Source: SVTX01 sp045602385 (lineage in GTDB: Bacteria > Bacillota > Clostridia > Oscillospirales > CAG-272). From it: 64,000 nt of DNA. The stretch lies in NCBI GenBank assembly GCA_045602385.1, contig JAZSBL010000030.1, forward strand, positions 1 to 64,000. Reading direction: 5' to 3'. The position numbers and the translations under genes were made by a program. Position 1 is the first letter of the stretch. The number at the start of each line of letters is the position of its first letter. Positions 16,502 to 24,384 of the stretch are shown one piece after another. The notes beneath the pieces are model-generated. The model worked only from the letters and a program-made list of their open reading frames with translations. It searched no databases and was not told where the DNA came from.

Positions 16502-17824
16502 ATGTCAATCACTGAAATCAAATCATTACTGCAAAACGCAGGCGTCGTAGGCGCAGGAGGCGCAGGCTTCCCCACCTACGCAAAGCTCTCTGAGGATGCA
16601 GATATCCTTTGCATCAACGCCGCAGAGTGCGAGCCTCTGATCTACACCGACTTGACTATATCCCGTGAGGAAATGGCTAAGGTTGCGCGTGGAGCAGAGC
16701 TTATCATGGAAGCAACCAACATAAAGCATACATATCTTGCGATCAAGGGCTACCGCGCAGAGGCTATCGGCTATTCTGACGGTGAAGCTGTTGGCAAGAA
16801 CGTCACAATCAAATATCTTCCCAGCATCTATCCTATCGGAGATGAAATCGGTCTTATCTATGAGGCAACGGGCCGTCTTGTAAGACCCGGCAATCTCCCG
16901 ATCACCGCAGGCGTTATCGTTATGAACGCAGAAACGGTTTATAACGCATGCGAGGCAATCGAGTCGGGCAAGCCCGTTATCGAAAAATGGATCACCATCG
17001 GCGGAGACGTTCCGGAGAAGATAGCATTTAAGGCTCCTGTCGGAATGAAGATCTCCGAGATATTCAAGAAGCTCGGTGTAAAGGTCGACGAGAACCACTC
17101 GGTAATCGACGGCGGTCCGTCTATGGGTAATATTATCAATCCCGACCGCGCGGTAGTAAGAAAGACAACAAAATCGCTTCTTATTCTTCCCAATAACACG
17201 CGCGCGATCGAGGGCAAGCAGATAAGCATGGATGACATGCTCCGCAGAGCGGCTTCGGCTTGCTGCGGATGCACGCGTTGTACCGAAATGTGCCCCCGTC
17301 ACCAGCTTGGTTATCCTATCGAGCCCCACAAGATGATCCGCGCAGCCCTTAACACCGTTGTTGAGGATCACCCCGAGCTTGTAGCAACCGCCTCGCTTTG
17401 CTGCTCTTGCGGCGTTTGCGCAGAGGTGTGCTGCCAGAACATCTCCCCCAAGGACGTTATTCTCAGCCTCAAGAAGGTTCTTGCAAAGAACAAGATCAGG
17501 TTCGTGGCGGACAAGGATTACCCCGTAAATCCCGACCGTCCTTACAGACTTATAAAGTCAAGCAAATGGAGCGATATGCTCGGCGTGCTTAAATTTGACA
17601 AGATCCCGACTTATCTCCCCAAGGCTCTCACCGCATCCCGTGTTGAGATCGCCATGTCACAGCATATCGGGGCGCCCTCCGTTCCTTCTGTGAGCGTTGG
17701 AGACACAGTAAAGGCGGGCGATCTTATCGCGAATGCAGGCGCGGGACTTTCGGTTCCCCAGTACGCTTCGATCTCGGGCAAGGTAATATCCGTTGATCCC
17801 ACAAAGATCGTTATCGAGGCATAA
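16502..17824 (+). CDS. pduS: PduS-like flavin/iron-sulfur electron carrier (RnfC family)
   Basis: The 440-residue RnfC/PduS-type protein has an N-terminal glycine-rich nucleotide/flavin site (VVGAGGAGFPTYAK), an SLBB-type middle region and two 4Fe-4S motifs: CCGCTRCTEMCPRHQ and CCSCGVCAEVCC. The C-terminus resembles a lipoyl-like hammerhead region. The start ATG 16502 is preceded by AAAGG at 9 bases; a longer frame from 16445 has no such site. In B12-dependent Pdu systems PduS reduces cobalamin. Here the diol dehydratase is a glycyl radical enzyme, so PduS more likely moves electrons from NADH, perhaps to the activase or out through the PduT-like shell protein. Confidence 0.93.
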   Translation: MSITEIKSLLQNAGVVGAGGAGFPTYAKLSEDADILCINAAECEPLIYTDLTISREEMAKVARGAELIMEATNIKHTYLAIKGYRAEAIGYSDGEAVGKNVTIKYLPSIYPIGDEIGLIYEATGRLVRPGNLPITAGVIVMNAETVYNACEAIESGKPVIEKWITIGGDVPEKIAFKAPVGMKISEIFKKLGVKVDENHSVIDGGPSMGNIINPDRAVVRKTTKSLLILPNNTRAIEGKQISMDDMLRRAASACCGCTRCTEMCPRHQLGYPIEPHKMIRAALNTVVEDHPELVATASLCCSCGVCAEVCCQNISPKDVILSLKKVLAKNKIRFVADKDYPVNPDRPYRLIKSSKWSDMLGVLKFDKIPTYLPKALTASRVEIAMSQHIGAPSVPSVSVGDTVKAGDLIANAGAGLSVPQYASISGKVISVDPTKIVIEA

Positions 17825-17875
17825 AAAAGACTAACAGAACTTATTTACATAGACAAAGAAAGGTATTGCACAAAA

Positions 17876-18421
17876 ATGTATCAGGCAGTTGGTGTAATTG
17901 AACTTAAAAGTATATCCAAGGGCATCGAGGCTACAGATGCCGCCCTCAAAAGCGCAGGCGTAACTCTTGTTTCGGCTCGCGCCGCTTGTCCCGGTAAGTT
18001 TGAGATCATTCTCACGGGTACAATTTCAAACGTAACAAGCGCGGTTGACCACGTAAAGAGCCGCTTTGAGGATAAGCTTGTTGACGTATCGGTAATGGGC
18101 CGCATTGACGAGCAGGTAATTACCGCTCTCTTCGGTACTGTTCTTTCCGAAAAGAAAGGAAGCCTTGGCGTTATCGAGACCTTCTCCGCCGCTTCCATTA
18201 TCAAGGCTGCGGATATCGCAGTCAAGACCGCGCGTGTTGAGATATTCGAGCTTCGCGCATCCCGCGGCATGGGCGGTAAGGGCATCTGCCTTTTGACCGG
18301 TGAGGTTGGAGACGTAACAGCCGCAGTTGAGGCAGGCGCGCAGCACGCAAAGGATCAGGGCGTTTTCTGCAACTCCTCCGTCATAGCAGCTCCCCACGAG
18401 CTTCTCTGGAATCAGATCTAA
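17876..18421 (+). CDS. pduT: Tandem BMC-T shell protein (PduT-like)
   Basis: The 181-residue protein contains two BMC domains (about 1-90 and 95-181; second domain begins GSLGVIETFSAASIIKAADI) and forms pseudohexameric trimers. Residue Cys38 in ARAACPGKF matches the cysteine that holds a 4Fe-4S cluster at the trimer axis in Salmonella PduT. It directly follows the PduS-like gene, as in Pdu operons, supporting an electron route through the shell. A 227-base leader containing a structured repeat separates it from the dehydratase gene. Confidence 0.94.
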   Translation: MYQAVGVIELKSISKGIEATDAALKSAGVTLVSARAACPGKFEIILTGTISNVTSAVDHVKSRFEDKLVDVSVMGRIDEQVITALFGTVLSEKKGSLGVIETFSAASIIKAADIAVKTARVEIFELRASRGMGGKGICLLTGEVGDVTAAVEAGAQHAKDQGVFCNSSVIAAPHELLWNQI

Positions 18422-18450
18422 TTAGTCACTCCACGGCAACGTCTGTTTGG

Positions 18451-18607
18451 AAGTTTTCGCTCAAGCCTTTTTCAAAAGGCTTGGCTGAGCCGCCGAGCAC
18501 GGCGGTCGCTCGTCGCAACGAGCGAAACTCCTAATCGTTCGAAAGCGCCACGAGGGGTGAATTTCGGCACTGCCGAAAGAGGGGAACACACAAGTGGGGG
18601 TTCCCCT
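18451..18607 (+). repeat. Structured intergenic repeat, copy C (full)
   Basis: Five hairpins are visible: H1 (CAAGCCTTTT, loop TC, AAAAGGCTTG), H2 CCGCCG/CGGCGG (18490-18505), H3 CGCTCGT-CGCA-ACGAGCG (18507-18524), H4 TTTCGGC-ACT-GCCGAAA (18562-18578) and H5 GGGGAAC/GTTCCCC (18581-18606). It matches copy B at 315-481 in reverse orientation. Stems change with compensation while the loop CGCA stays. It lies in the leader of the glycyl radical enzyme gene. Confidence 0.8.
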
Positions 18608-18648
18608 GTCCAAAACACCCGCTAACATTCTCTCCAAAGGAGATTAAC

Positions 18649-21180
18649 ATGAGTCAAATCAAATTTGTAATCGAAAAAAGTCCGAGAATTCAAAGACTTA
18701 TCGATCATTTATATGCTAATATGCCCGAGATCGAGGCTGACAGAGCCGAGCTTGTAACCGAAAGCTACAAGGCGACCGAGGGCTTGCCGATAATCAAGCG
18801 CCGCTCCGCGGCGTTCCGCCACATTCTTGAGAATATTCCGATCGTCATTCGTCCCGACGAGCTCATCGTAGGAAGCAACTCGATAGCTCCCCGCGGATGC
18901 CAGACCTTCCCCGAGTATTCTTACGAGTGGCTTGAAAAGGAATATGACACAGTTGCTACACGTGAGGCAGACCCCTTCTATATCTCTCCCTCCACTGTCG
19001 AGAGACTCAAGAAGGTATATCCTTACTGGAAGGGCAAGACGGTCAGCGACCTTGCCGCCCAGAGCATGGATGAAAAGGTACTTGACGTCTTTTTGAATCA
19101 CGGTATATTCACGGTAGGCAACTACTTCTATAACGGTATCGGTCACATCAACGTAGACTACGCAAAGGTCATAAACTGCGGTCTTGAGGGCGTTATGGCA
19201 GAGACCCGCGAGGCTCTCTCCAAGCTCTACATAGGCAACGGCGATTACCTTAAGCGCAAGGCATTCCTTGAGGCCGTGCTTGAGAGCTGTGAGGGTGTTA
19301 TCACCTACGCAAATAGATATTCCGCGCTCGCAAAGAAGGAGGCGGACGCTTGTACCGACTCTATCCGCCGCGCAGAGCTTATCCGCATAAGCGAGACATG
19401 CGCACGCGTTCCCGCGAAGCCCGCAAGAAGCTTCTACGAGGCTTGCCAGAGCTTCTGGTTCATCCAGCAGCTTCTCCAGTGTGAGTCGAGCGGACACTCT
19501 ATCTCTCCCGGACGCTTTGACCAGTACATGTACCCCTTGTTCAAGAAGGATATTGACAGCGGACGTGAGACTATCACCTCCGCACAGGAATACCTTGACT
19601 GTATCTGGGTAAAGCTCAACGACCTCAACAAGGTCCGTGACGCGGCTTCTGCCGAGGGCTTTGCAGGCTACGGCCTCTTCCAGAACCTCATCGTAGGCGG
19701 CCAGAACGAGGACGGAGTTGACGTAACCAACGAGCTTTCTTACATGTGTATGGAAGCAACGGTTCACGTTCGTCTTCCCCAGCCCTCTCTCTCCATTCGC
19801 GTATGGAACAAGACCCCCCACGACCTGCTTATCAAGGCGGCGGCAGTTACCCGTGAGGGTCTTGGCGTTCCCGCTTTCTACAACGACGAGGTAATTATTC
19901 CCTCTATCATGTCAAGAGGTCTTACACTTGAGGATGCGCGTGACTACTGCATCATCGGATGCGTTGAGCCTCAGAAGGGCGCGCGCACAGACGGTTGGCA
20001 CGATGCGGCATTCTTCAATATGTGCCGTCCCCTCGAGCTTGTATTCTCAAACGGATACGACAAGGGCGAGCTTATCGGACTTCAGACCGGCGACGTTGAG
20101 AAAATGAAGACATTTGAGGAGTTCTTTGAGGCTTACAAGGCTCAGCAGCTCCACTTTATAGAAATGATGGTTCACGCGGACAACGCGGTTGACTATGCTC
20201 ACAGCGTTCGTTGTCCTCTCCCCTTCCAGTCCTCTCTTTGCAACGATTGCATCGAGCGCGGAGTATCTCTCCAGGAGGGCGGCGCGCACTATAACTTCAC
20301 AGGTCCTCAGGGCTTCGGTATTGCTAATATGACCGATGCACTTCTCGCTATGAAGGTGCTTGTATTCGACGAGAAGAAGGTCACTATGCGCGAGATGAAG
20401 GAGGCGCTTGCCGATAACTTCGGTAAGGGACTTATCCCAAAGAAGGCTATCGAGCTTACAACAGAGGTCGCGCGTCAGCTTGACGCAAACGGAGTTGACG
20501 TAAACGAGGAAATGATCCGCGCTATCTATCAGAATATCACAAACGCGGAATCTGTTTCCGCAGAGAAGAAGGCAAGATATCAGGAAATTCTTGATATGAT
20601 CGCCGCCCTTCCCAAGTACGGTAACGATATTCCCGAGGTTGACGATTTCGCGCGCGAGGTCGGCAACACATATACAAAGCCCTTTGCTAACTTCACAAAC
20701 AACCGCGGCGGCGTTTTCCAGGCAGGTCTTTACCCTGTTTCCGCAAACGTTCCGCTTGGATATCAGACAGGTGCTACCCCCGACGGCAGACTTGCCTTCA
20801 CGCCTATCGCCGACGGTGTAGGCCCCGCTTCGGGCAGAGACGTCAAGGGCCCGACTGCTACCGCAAACTCGGTTGCCCACCTTGACCACGGTATCGCATC
20901 CAACGGTACGCTCTTCAACCAGAAGTTCCACCCCTCCGCACTTGCGGGCATGGGCGGACTTGAAAAGTTCGTGGCTTACCTCCGCGGATACTTTGATCAG
21001 AAGGGTATGCACGTTCAGTATAACGTAGTATCAAGAGAAACTCTCCTTGATGCGCAGAAGAATCCCGATAAGTATAAGACGCTCGTCGTCCGCGTTGCCG
21101 GATACAGCGCACTCTTTACAACCCTCTCCCGCTCACTCCAGGACGATATCATCAACCGTACCGAGCAGTCGGGAATTTAA
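18649..21180 (+). CDS. Glycyl radical 1,2-propanediol dehydratase
   Basis: The 843-residue B12-independent enzyme probably converts 1,2-propanediol to propionaldehyde. Active-site residues typical of diol/glycerol dehydratases are present: His166 in GIGHINVDY, a second His in SSGHSISPGRF, Cys438 and Glu440 in GCVEP, and Asp in DGWHDAAFF fourteen residues after the cysteine. The glycyl radical site is Gly818 in RVAGYSA. There is one active-site cysteine, not the Cys-Cys pair of pyruvate formate-lyase, and no choline-lyase-type N-terminal extension. There is no obvious encapsulation helix. The ribosome binding site is AAAGGAG. Glycerol as alternative substrate cannot be excluded from sequence. 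Confidence 0.93.
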   Translation: MSQIKFVIEKSPRIQRLIDHLYANMPEIEADRAELVTESYKATEGLPIIKRRSAAFRHILENIPIVIRPDELIVGSNSIAPRGCQTFPEYSYEWLEKEYDTVATREADPFYISPSTVERLKKVYPYWKGKTVSDLAAQSMDEKVLDVFLNHGIFTVGNYFYNGIGHINVDYAKVINCGLEGVMAETREALSKLYIGNGDYLKRKAFLEAVLESCEGVITYANRYSALAKKEADACTDSIRRAELIRISETCARVPAKPARSFYEACQSFWFIQQLLQCESSGHSISPGRFDQYMYPLFKKDIDSGRETITSAQEYLDCIWVKLNDLNKVRDAASAEGFAGYGLFQNLIVGGQNEDGVDVTNELSYMCMEATVHVRLPQPSLSIRVWNKTPHDLLIKAAAVTREGLGVPAFYNDEVIIPSIMSRGLTLEDARDYCIIGCVEPQKGARTDGWHDAAFFNMCRPLELVFSNGYDKGELIGLQTGDVEKMKTFEEFFEAYKAQQLHFIEMMVHADNAVDYAHSVRCPLPFQSSLCNDCIERGVSLQEGGAHYNFTGPQGFGIANMTDALLAMKVLVFDEKKVTMREMKEALADNFGKGLIPKKAIELTTEVARQLDANGVDVNEEMIRAIYQNITNAESVSAEKKARYQEILDMIAALPKYGNDIPEVDDFAREVGNTYTKPFANFTNNRGGVFQAGLYPVSANVPLGYQTGATPDGRLAFTPIADGVGPASGRDVKGPTATANSVAHLDHGIASNGTLFNQKFHPSALAGMGGLEKFVAYLRGYFDQKGMHVQYNVVSRETLLDAQKNPDKYKTLVVRVAGYSALFTTLSRSLQDDIINRTEQSGI

Positions 21181-21233
21181 GGGGATGCGAGGGGATGCGA
21201 CGGGGAAACCCTTTTAGAAAAGGGTTCTCCCCG
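21181..21233 (+). other. Direct repeat and hairpin between dehydratase and activase genes
   Basis: GGGGATGCGA is repeated at 21181 and 21191. It is followed by stem CGGGGAAACCCTTTT (21201-21215) with AAAAGGGTTCTCCCCG (21218-21233), one bulged base and a 2-base loop. There is no T-run. It could stabilise the abundant dehydratase message or reduce readthrough into the activase gene. Confidence 0.65.
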
Positions 21234-21304
21234 AACCCCTTCCTAAAACTTCAATAAGAATTCTTTTTTAGAAATTATAGCAAATCTTGAGAAAGGAGAA
21301 AGGC

Positions 21305-22102
21305 ATGAATAAGGATATTTATTCTGTTGGCGGAAGAATATTTGATATACAGAGATATTCTCTGCACGACGGACCCGGGATCAGAACCATCGTCTTTCTC
21401 AAGGGCTGTTATCTTCATTGCCGTTGGTGCTGCAACCCCGAGTCGCAGAGCTACAACATTGAAGAAATGACTCGCGCAGGCAAGCGCGAGATAATGGGCC
21501 GCGACGTGACCGTTGGCGAGCTTATGGACGAGCTGGCGCAGGACCGCAGATATTACGAAAGAAGCGGCGGCGGAATCACCCTTTCGGGCGGCGAGTGCAT
21601 GGCTCAGCCCGACTTTGCCGAGGCGCTTTTGCGCGCCTGCCACGATTACGGCTTTAATACAGCGATAGAAACTACCGCGTGCGCGAGCCGTGAGGTAGTT
21701 GAACACCTTTTGCCCCACGTTGATTATTTCCTGATGGATATAAAGCACATGGATTCAAGAAAGCACGAGGAATTCACGGGCAAGGGCAACGAGCAGATAC
21801 TCGAAAACGCAAAATTTATTGCAGAAAATGCAAGAAATCTTATAATTCGCGTACCCACAGTTCCCACGTTTAACGCAACGCCCGACGAGATCGCGGCGAT
21901 CGCGCGATTCGCGTCAAGCCTTGACGGTGTAAGAGAGCTTCACCTGCTTCCCTACCATAGGCTTGGTCAGGACAAATACACAGGACTTGGCCGCCCCTAC
22001 CCGATGGACGGCATTGAGCCACCAACCAATGAGCTTATGGCAGACCTACTCAAGGTCGCAAAAAGAGCCGCCCCCAATCTGCACGTGCAAATAGGAGGCT
22101 GA
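21305..22102 (+). CDS. Glycyl radical enzyme activase (radical SAM)
   Basis: The 265-residue radical-SAM protein installs the glycyl radical on the dehydratase. The SAM cluster motif is GCYLHCRWC, after LHDGPGIRTIVFLKG; further SAM-binding pattern GGGITLSGGE is present. Many diol-dehydratase activases carry a ferredoxin-like insert with two extra 4Fe-4S clusters after the SAM motif. Here the sequence passes directly from CCNPESQ to the barrel, so the insert is absent, as in PFL-activase. The start is ATG 21305 after GGAGAAAGGC; an upstream TTG frame is less likely. It needs an external electron donor. Confidence 0.93.
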   Translation: MNKDIYSVGGRIFDIQRYSLHDGPGIRTIVFLKGCYLHCRWCCNPESQSYNIEEMTRAGKREIMGRDVTVGELMDELAQDRRYYERSGGGITLSGGECMAQPDFAEALLRACHDYGFNTAIETTACASREVVEHLLPHVDYFLMDIKHMDSRKHEEFTGKGNEQILENAKFIAENARNLIIRVPTVPTFNATPDEIAAIARFASSLDGVRELHLLPYHRLGQDKYTGLGRPYPMDGIEPPTNELMADLLKVAKRAAPNLHVQIGG

Positions 22103-22103
22103 T

Positions 22104-22634
22104 ATGAGAAAAATATTATTGATTTTTTTATCGACATTTTTAGTTGCTTCATTATTTGTTTCTTGTGAGAAAACAACAGTACCTACCGCAACGGACTCTC
22201 TGACCGAGCTTCAGATCGAAAAACAAACGGAAAGCAACACTGCTGGTTCTACTGTGAGTGTCGGAGAATCCGACAGCCCTCTTGAAGGCTCTGCAAATTC
22301 GGAAATTGATAGCTTATATGGCACTTATTTCCGCAAAAACGACGATTCTCGACCCATTGCCGATGTTTTTACCATAACGCTGAATGCCGACGGGACCTAT
22401 AATTATTATGAAACCATGATAAGCAGTCACTTGGGATTCGGTAGGTATACCGTTGACGGTAATATAATTACAATTAGGGACGACGATATTCCGACCCTAA
22501 ACGGCAGCAAAACATATACTTTTAAATTTGAATACCGCGACGGGAAGCTTATATTTCTTGCTTCCGAGTCAGATAATTTTATGTACGTAAATCTTCCTGA
22601 CGGCGCGGAATTTGAACGCGCGCCACAAGAATAA
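22104..22634 (+). CDS. Lipoprotein inside the microcompartment operon
   Basis: The 176-residue predicted lipoprotein has signal MRKILLIFLSTFLVASLFVSC with the lipobox cysteine at about residue 21. A Ser/Thr-rich linker follows, then a compact beta domain (YGTYFRKND, ITLNADGTYNYYE, YTVDGNIITI) that looks lipocalin-like. It starts one base after the activase stop, using GGAGG inside that gene. An extracytoplasmic lipoprotein has no known role in microcompartments. Its DNA looks more AT-rich than the flanking genes, hinting at a later insertion. The function is unknown. Confidence 0.85.
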   Translation: MRKILLIFLSTFLVASLFVSCEKTTVPTATDSLTELQIEKQTESNTAGSTVSVGESDSPLEGSANSEIDSLYGTYFRKNDDSRPIADVFTITLNADGTYNYYETMISSHLGFGRYTVDGNIITIRDDDIPTLNGSKTYTFKFEYRDGKLIFLASESDNFMYVNLPDGAEFERAPQE

Positions 22635-22661
22635 TTACACCTTTACGGAGGTTAAGTTAAA

Positions 22662-23033
22662 ATGTCACAGAATTTTGAATTTCAGGATAAAATGCGAATA
22701 GTACAGGAGCTTGTGCCGGGTCGACAGATCACACTTGCTCACATTATCGCAAATCCTGACCCCACGCTTTATCAGAAGCTTGGCCTTGACCCCAAGCTTG
22801 ATTATGAAAAGGCAGCTATCGGTGTTCTTACCGTCAGCCCCGCGGAAACCGCTGTTATTACTGCGGACATAGCCCTCAAATCCTCGGGCGCAGACCTCGG
22901 ATTTGTTGACAGATTTTCGGGCACACTCATAATCACCGGTAAGGTTGCAGAGGTCGAGGCGTCATTCTCCGCAATCACGGAATATTTCAGAAACACTCTC
23001 AAATTCTCCGTTTGCGAAATGACAAGAACGTAA
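22662..23033 (+). CDS. pduU: Circularly permuted BMC-H shell protein (PduU/EutS family)
   Basis: The 123-residue protein matches PduU/EutS: RIVQELVPGRQITLAHIIA near the start, then GVLTVSPAETAVITADIAL and GFVDRFSGTLIITG, ending FSVCEMTRT. The N-terminal strand of this family forms a beta-barrel that caps the hexamer pore, and the fold is circularly permuted relative to PduA. It is a minor shell tile. The next gene is EutP/PduV-like, a pairing also found in eut and pdu operons, where PduV is reported to associate with PduU. Confidence 0.94.
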   Translation: MSQNFEFQDKMRIVQELVPGRQITLAHIIANPDPTLYQKLGLDPKLDYEKAAIGVLTVSPAETAVITADIALKSSGADLGFVDRFSGTLIITGKVAEVEASFSAITEYFRNTLKFSVCEMTRT

Positions 23034-23092
23034 TACATACCAATAACAAATGACATTGTTCCATCAAGCCTCTTTTGAAGTTTTTTGGAATT

Positions 23093-23122
23093 CTTAAAAC
23101 CTTTTTGCAAAAAGGTTTTAAG
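23093..23122 (+). other. Perfect palindromic hairpin before eutP/pduV-like gene
   Basis: CTTAAAACCTTTTT pairs with AAAAAGGTTTTAAG around GC, a perfect 30-base palindrome ending 14 bases before the start codon. It could hide or expose the CGGAG ribosome binding site or process the mRNA. Confidence 0.65.
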
Positions 23123-23136
23123 CCGTCGGAGACAAA

Positions 23137-23568
23137 ATGAAAAAATTGATTTTGATGGGCAGAGTTGCCGCAGGTAAGACCACTCTGACTCAGGCCTTGA
23201 AGGGTGAGCAGATACACTACTGCAAGACCCAATATATAAATTACATGGACACGATAATCGATACTCCCGGAGAGTACACCGAGGTACATACTCTGGCGGC
23301 CGCGCTTGGAGTCTACTCCTACGAGGCTGACGTTATCGGTCTTGTAATAAGCGCAAACGAGCCCTTTTGTGTATTCCCGCCCAACTGCACACACCACGTC
23401 AACCGCGACATTATAGGCATTATTTCGGGAATAGACAAGCCCGATGCAAACGTTCCGCTTGTCGAGCGATGGCTCTCAAATTGCGGAGTAAGCCCCGAAA
23501 AAATGTTTTACATCAGCTCGTATACGGGCGAGGGACTTGATAAAATTATCGCATATCTTAACGACTAA
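23137..23568 (+). CDS. eutP: EutP/PduV-type small GTPase-like protein
   Basis: The 143-residue P-loop protein has Walker A GRVAAGKTTL at residues 8-17, a switch/G3-like DTPGEY and the C-terminal SSYTGEGLDKI typical of EutP/PduV. In Salmonella PduV localises to the outside of the compartment and has been linked to its movement. Here it sits directly upstream of a ParA-type ATPase (24-base gap), strengthening a link to positioning. An alternative role proposed for EutP is acetate/propionate kinase activity, but ackA is present in this operon. Confidence 0.92.
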   Translation: MKKLILMGRVAAGKTTLTQALKGEQIHYCKTQYINYMDTIIDTPGEYTEVHTLAAALGVYSYEADVIGLVISANEPFCVFPPNCTHHVNRDIIGIISGIDKPDANVPLVERWLSNCGVSPEKMFYISSYTGEGLDKIIAYLND

Positions 23569-23592
23569 AATCAAATTGACGGAGGAGACGCT

Positions 23593-24384
23593 ATGTCTGC
23601 AACCAAGACGATCTGCTTTGCCAACAACAAGGGCGGAAGCGGAAAATCAACCACCTGCGCGAATATCGGATATTCGCTCTCAACTCTCGGTAAAAAGGTC
23701 CTGCTTATCGACGCAGATATGCAGATGAACCTGACCTTACAGTTCTTTGACGACGAGCAGTCGCTTGAAATGGCAAAGAGCCAAAAGAATATTTACGTGG
23801 GTATTGTGGAGCAGAGAGATCTCACCGATTTTGCAAGAGCTACCGAGTATGAAAATCTCGACCTCATTCCCTCCTCTACTCTTATGAGCGGAATCGAGTT
23901 CCAGCTCTTTACCAAGTGGCAGCGCGAGTTCATTCTCCGTGAAGGTCTTAAAAAGATCAAGGAGTCGGGAAAATACGACTACATACTCATAGACGCTCCT
24001 CCGACACTTGGTTGCTGGGCAATGAACATTATGTGCGCGTCCGACTTCCTCGTAATTCCCGTTGAAGCGTCGCCCTGGGGACTCTTCGGACTTGCGAACA
24101 TGTTTGAATTCTATGAGCAGGTCAAGCTCATCTCCCCCTCGCTTGAGCTGATGGGTATCGCAATCACCAAGGCAAGCGAGCGCAAGAACTATTTCAAGCA
24201 GACGATAGAAACGCTTTCGTCACTTGAAAACGTAAGGCTTTTTGAGTCGATAATCAGAGTTGACTCAAATATCGAGTGGTCACAGGACAACTCAAAGCCC
24301 GTTATGGTCTATAAGAAATCCAGCCGCGCGGCGGGTGAATATATGGAAATGGCAAAGGAGATTTTGAAATATGCCGATAGGTAA
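23593..24384 (+). CDS. ParA/McdA-like partition ATPase in microcompartment operon
   Basis: The 263-residue ParA/MinD-type ATPase has the deviant Walker A NNKGGSGKST with signature Lys13 and Lys18, the switch region LLIDADMQMNLTLQFF, and Walker B YDYILIDAPPTLG. The size fits small ParA proteins that position cargo on the nucleoid, such as McdA of carboxysomes. It has no N-terminal DNA-binding domain, arguing against a plasmid-type ParA. It is co-oriented in the operon and overlaps the next gene by 14 bases, so the two are translationally coupled. I infer that it distributes microcompartments between daughter cells; this has not been shown. Confidence 0.88.
   Translation: MSATKTICFANNKGGSGKSTTCANIGYSLSTLGKKVLLIDADMQMNLTLQFFDDEQSLEMAKSQKNIYVGIVEQRDLTDFARATEYENLDLIPSSTLMSGIEFQLFTKWQREFILREGLKKIKESGKYDYILIDAPPTLGCWAMNIMCASDFLVIPVEASPWGLFGLANMFEFYEQVKLISPSLELMGIAITKASERKNYFKQTIETLSSLENVRLFESIIRVDSNIEWSQDNSKPVMVYKKSSRAAGEYMEMAKEILKYADR

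Noticed and set aside
16502..17824. Reading the RnfC-like protein as part of a membrane Rnf complex
   Set aside because: No other rnf genes are present; it pairs with a PduT-like shell gene, as PduS does.
18709..19821. 370-residue minus-strand frame opposite the glycyl radical enzyme
   Set aside because: Antisense shadow of a well-conserved gene; no domain and no ribosome binding site.
18649..21180. Calling the glycyl radical enzyme a pyruvate formate-lyase or choline TMA-lyase
   Set aside because: It lacks the adjacent Cys-Cys of PFL and the choline-lyase N-terminal extension, and has the GCVEP, His and Asp residues of diol dehydratases plus the aldolase/PduP context.
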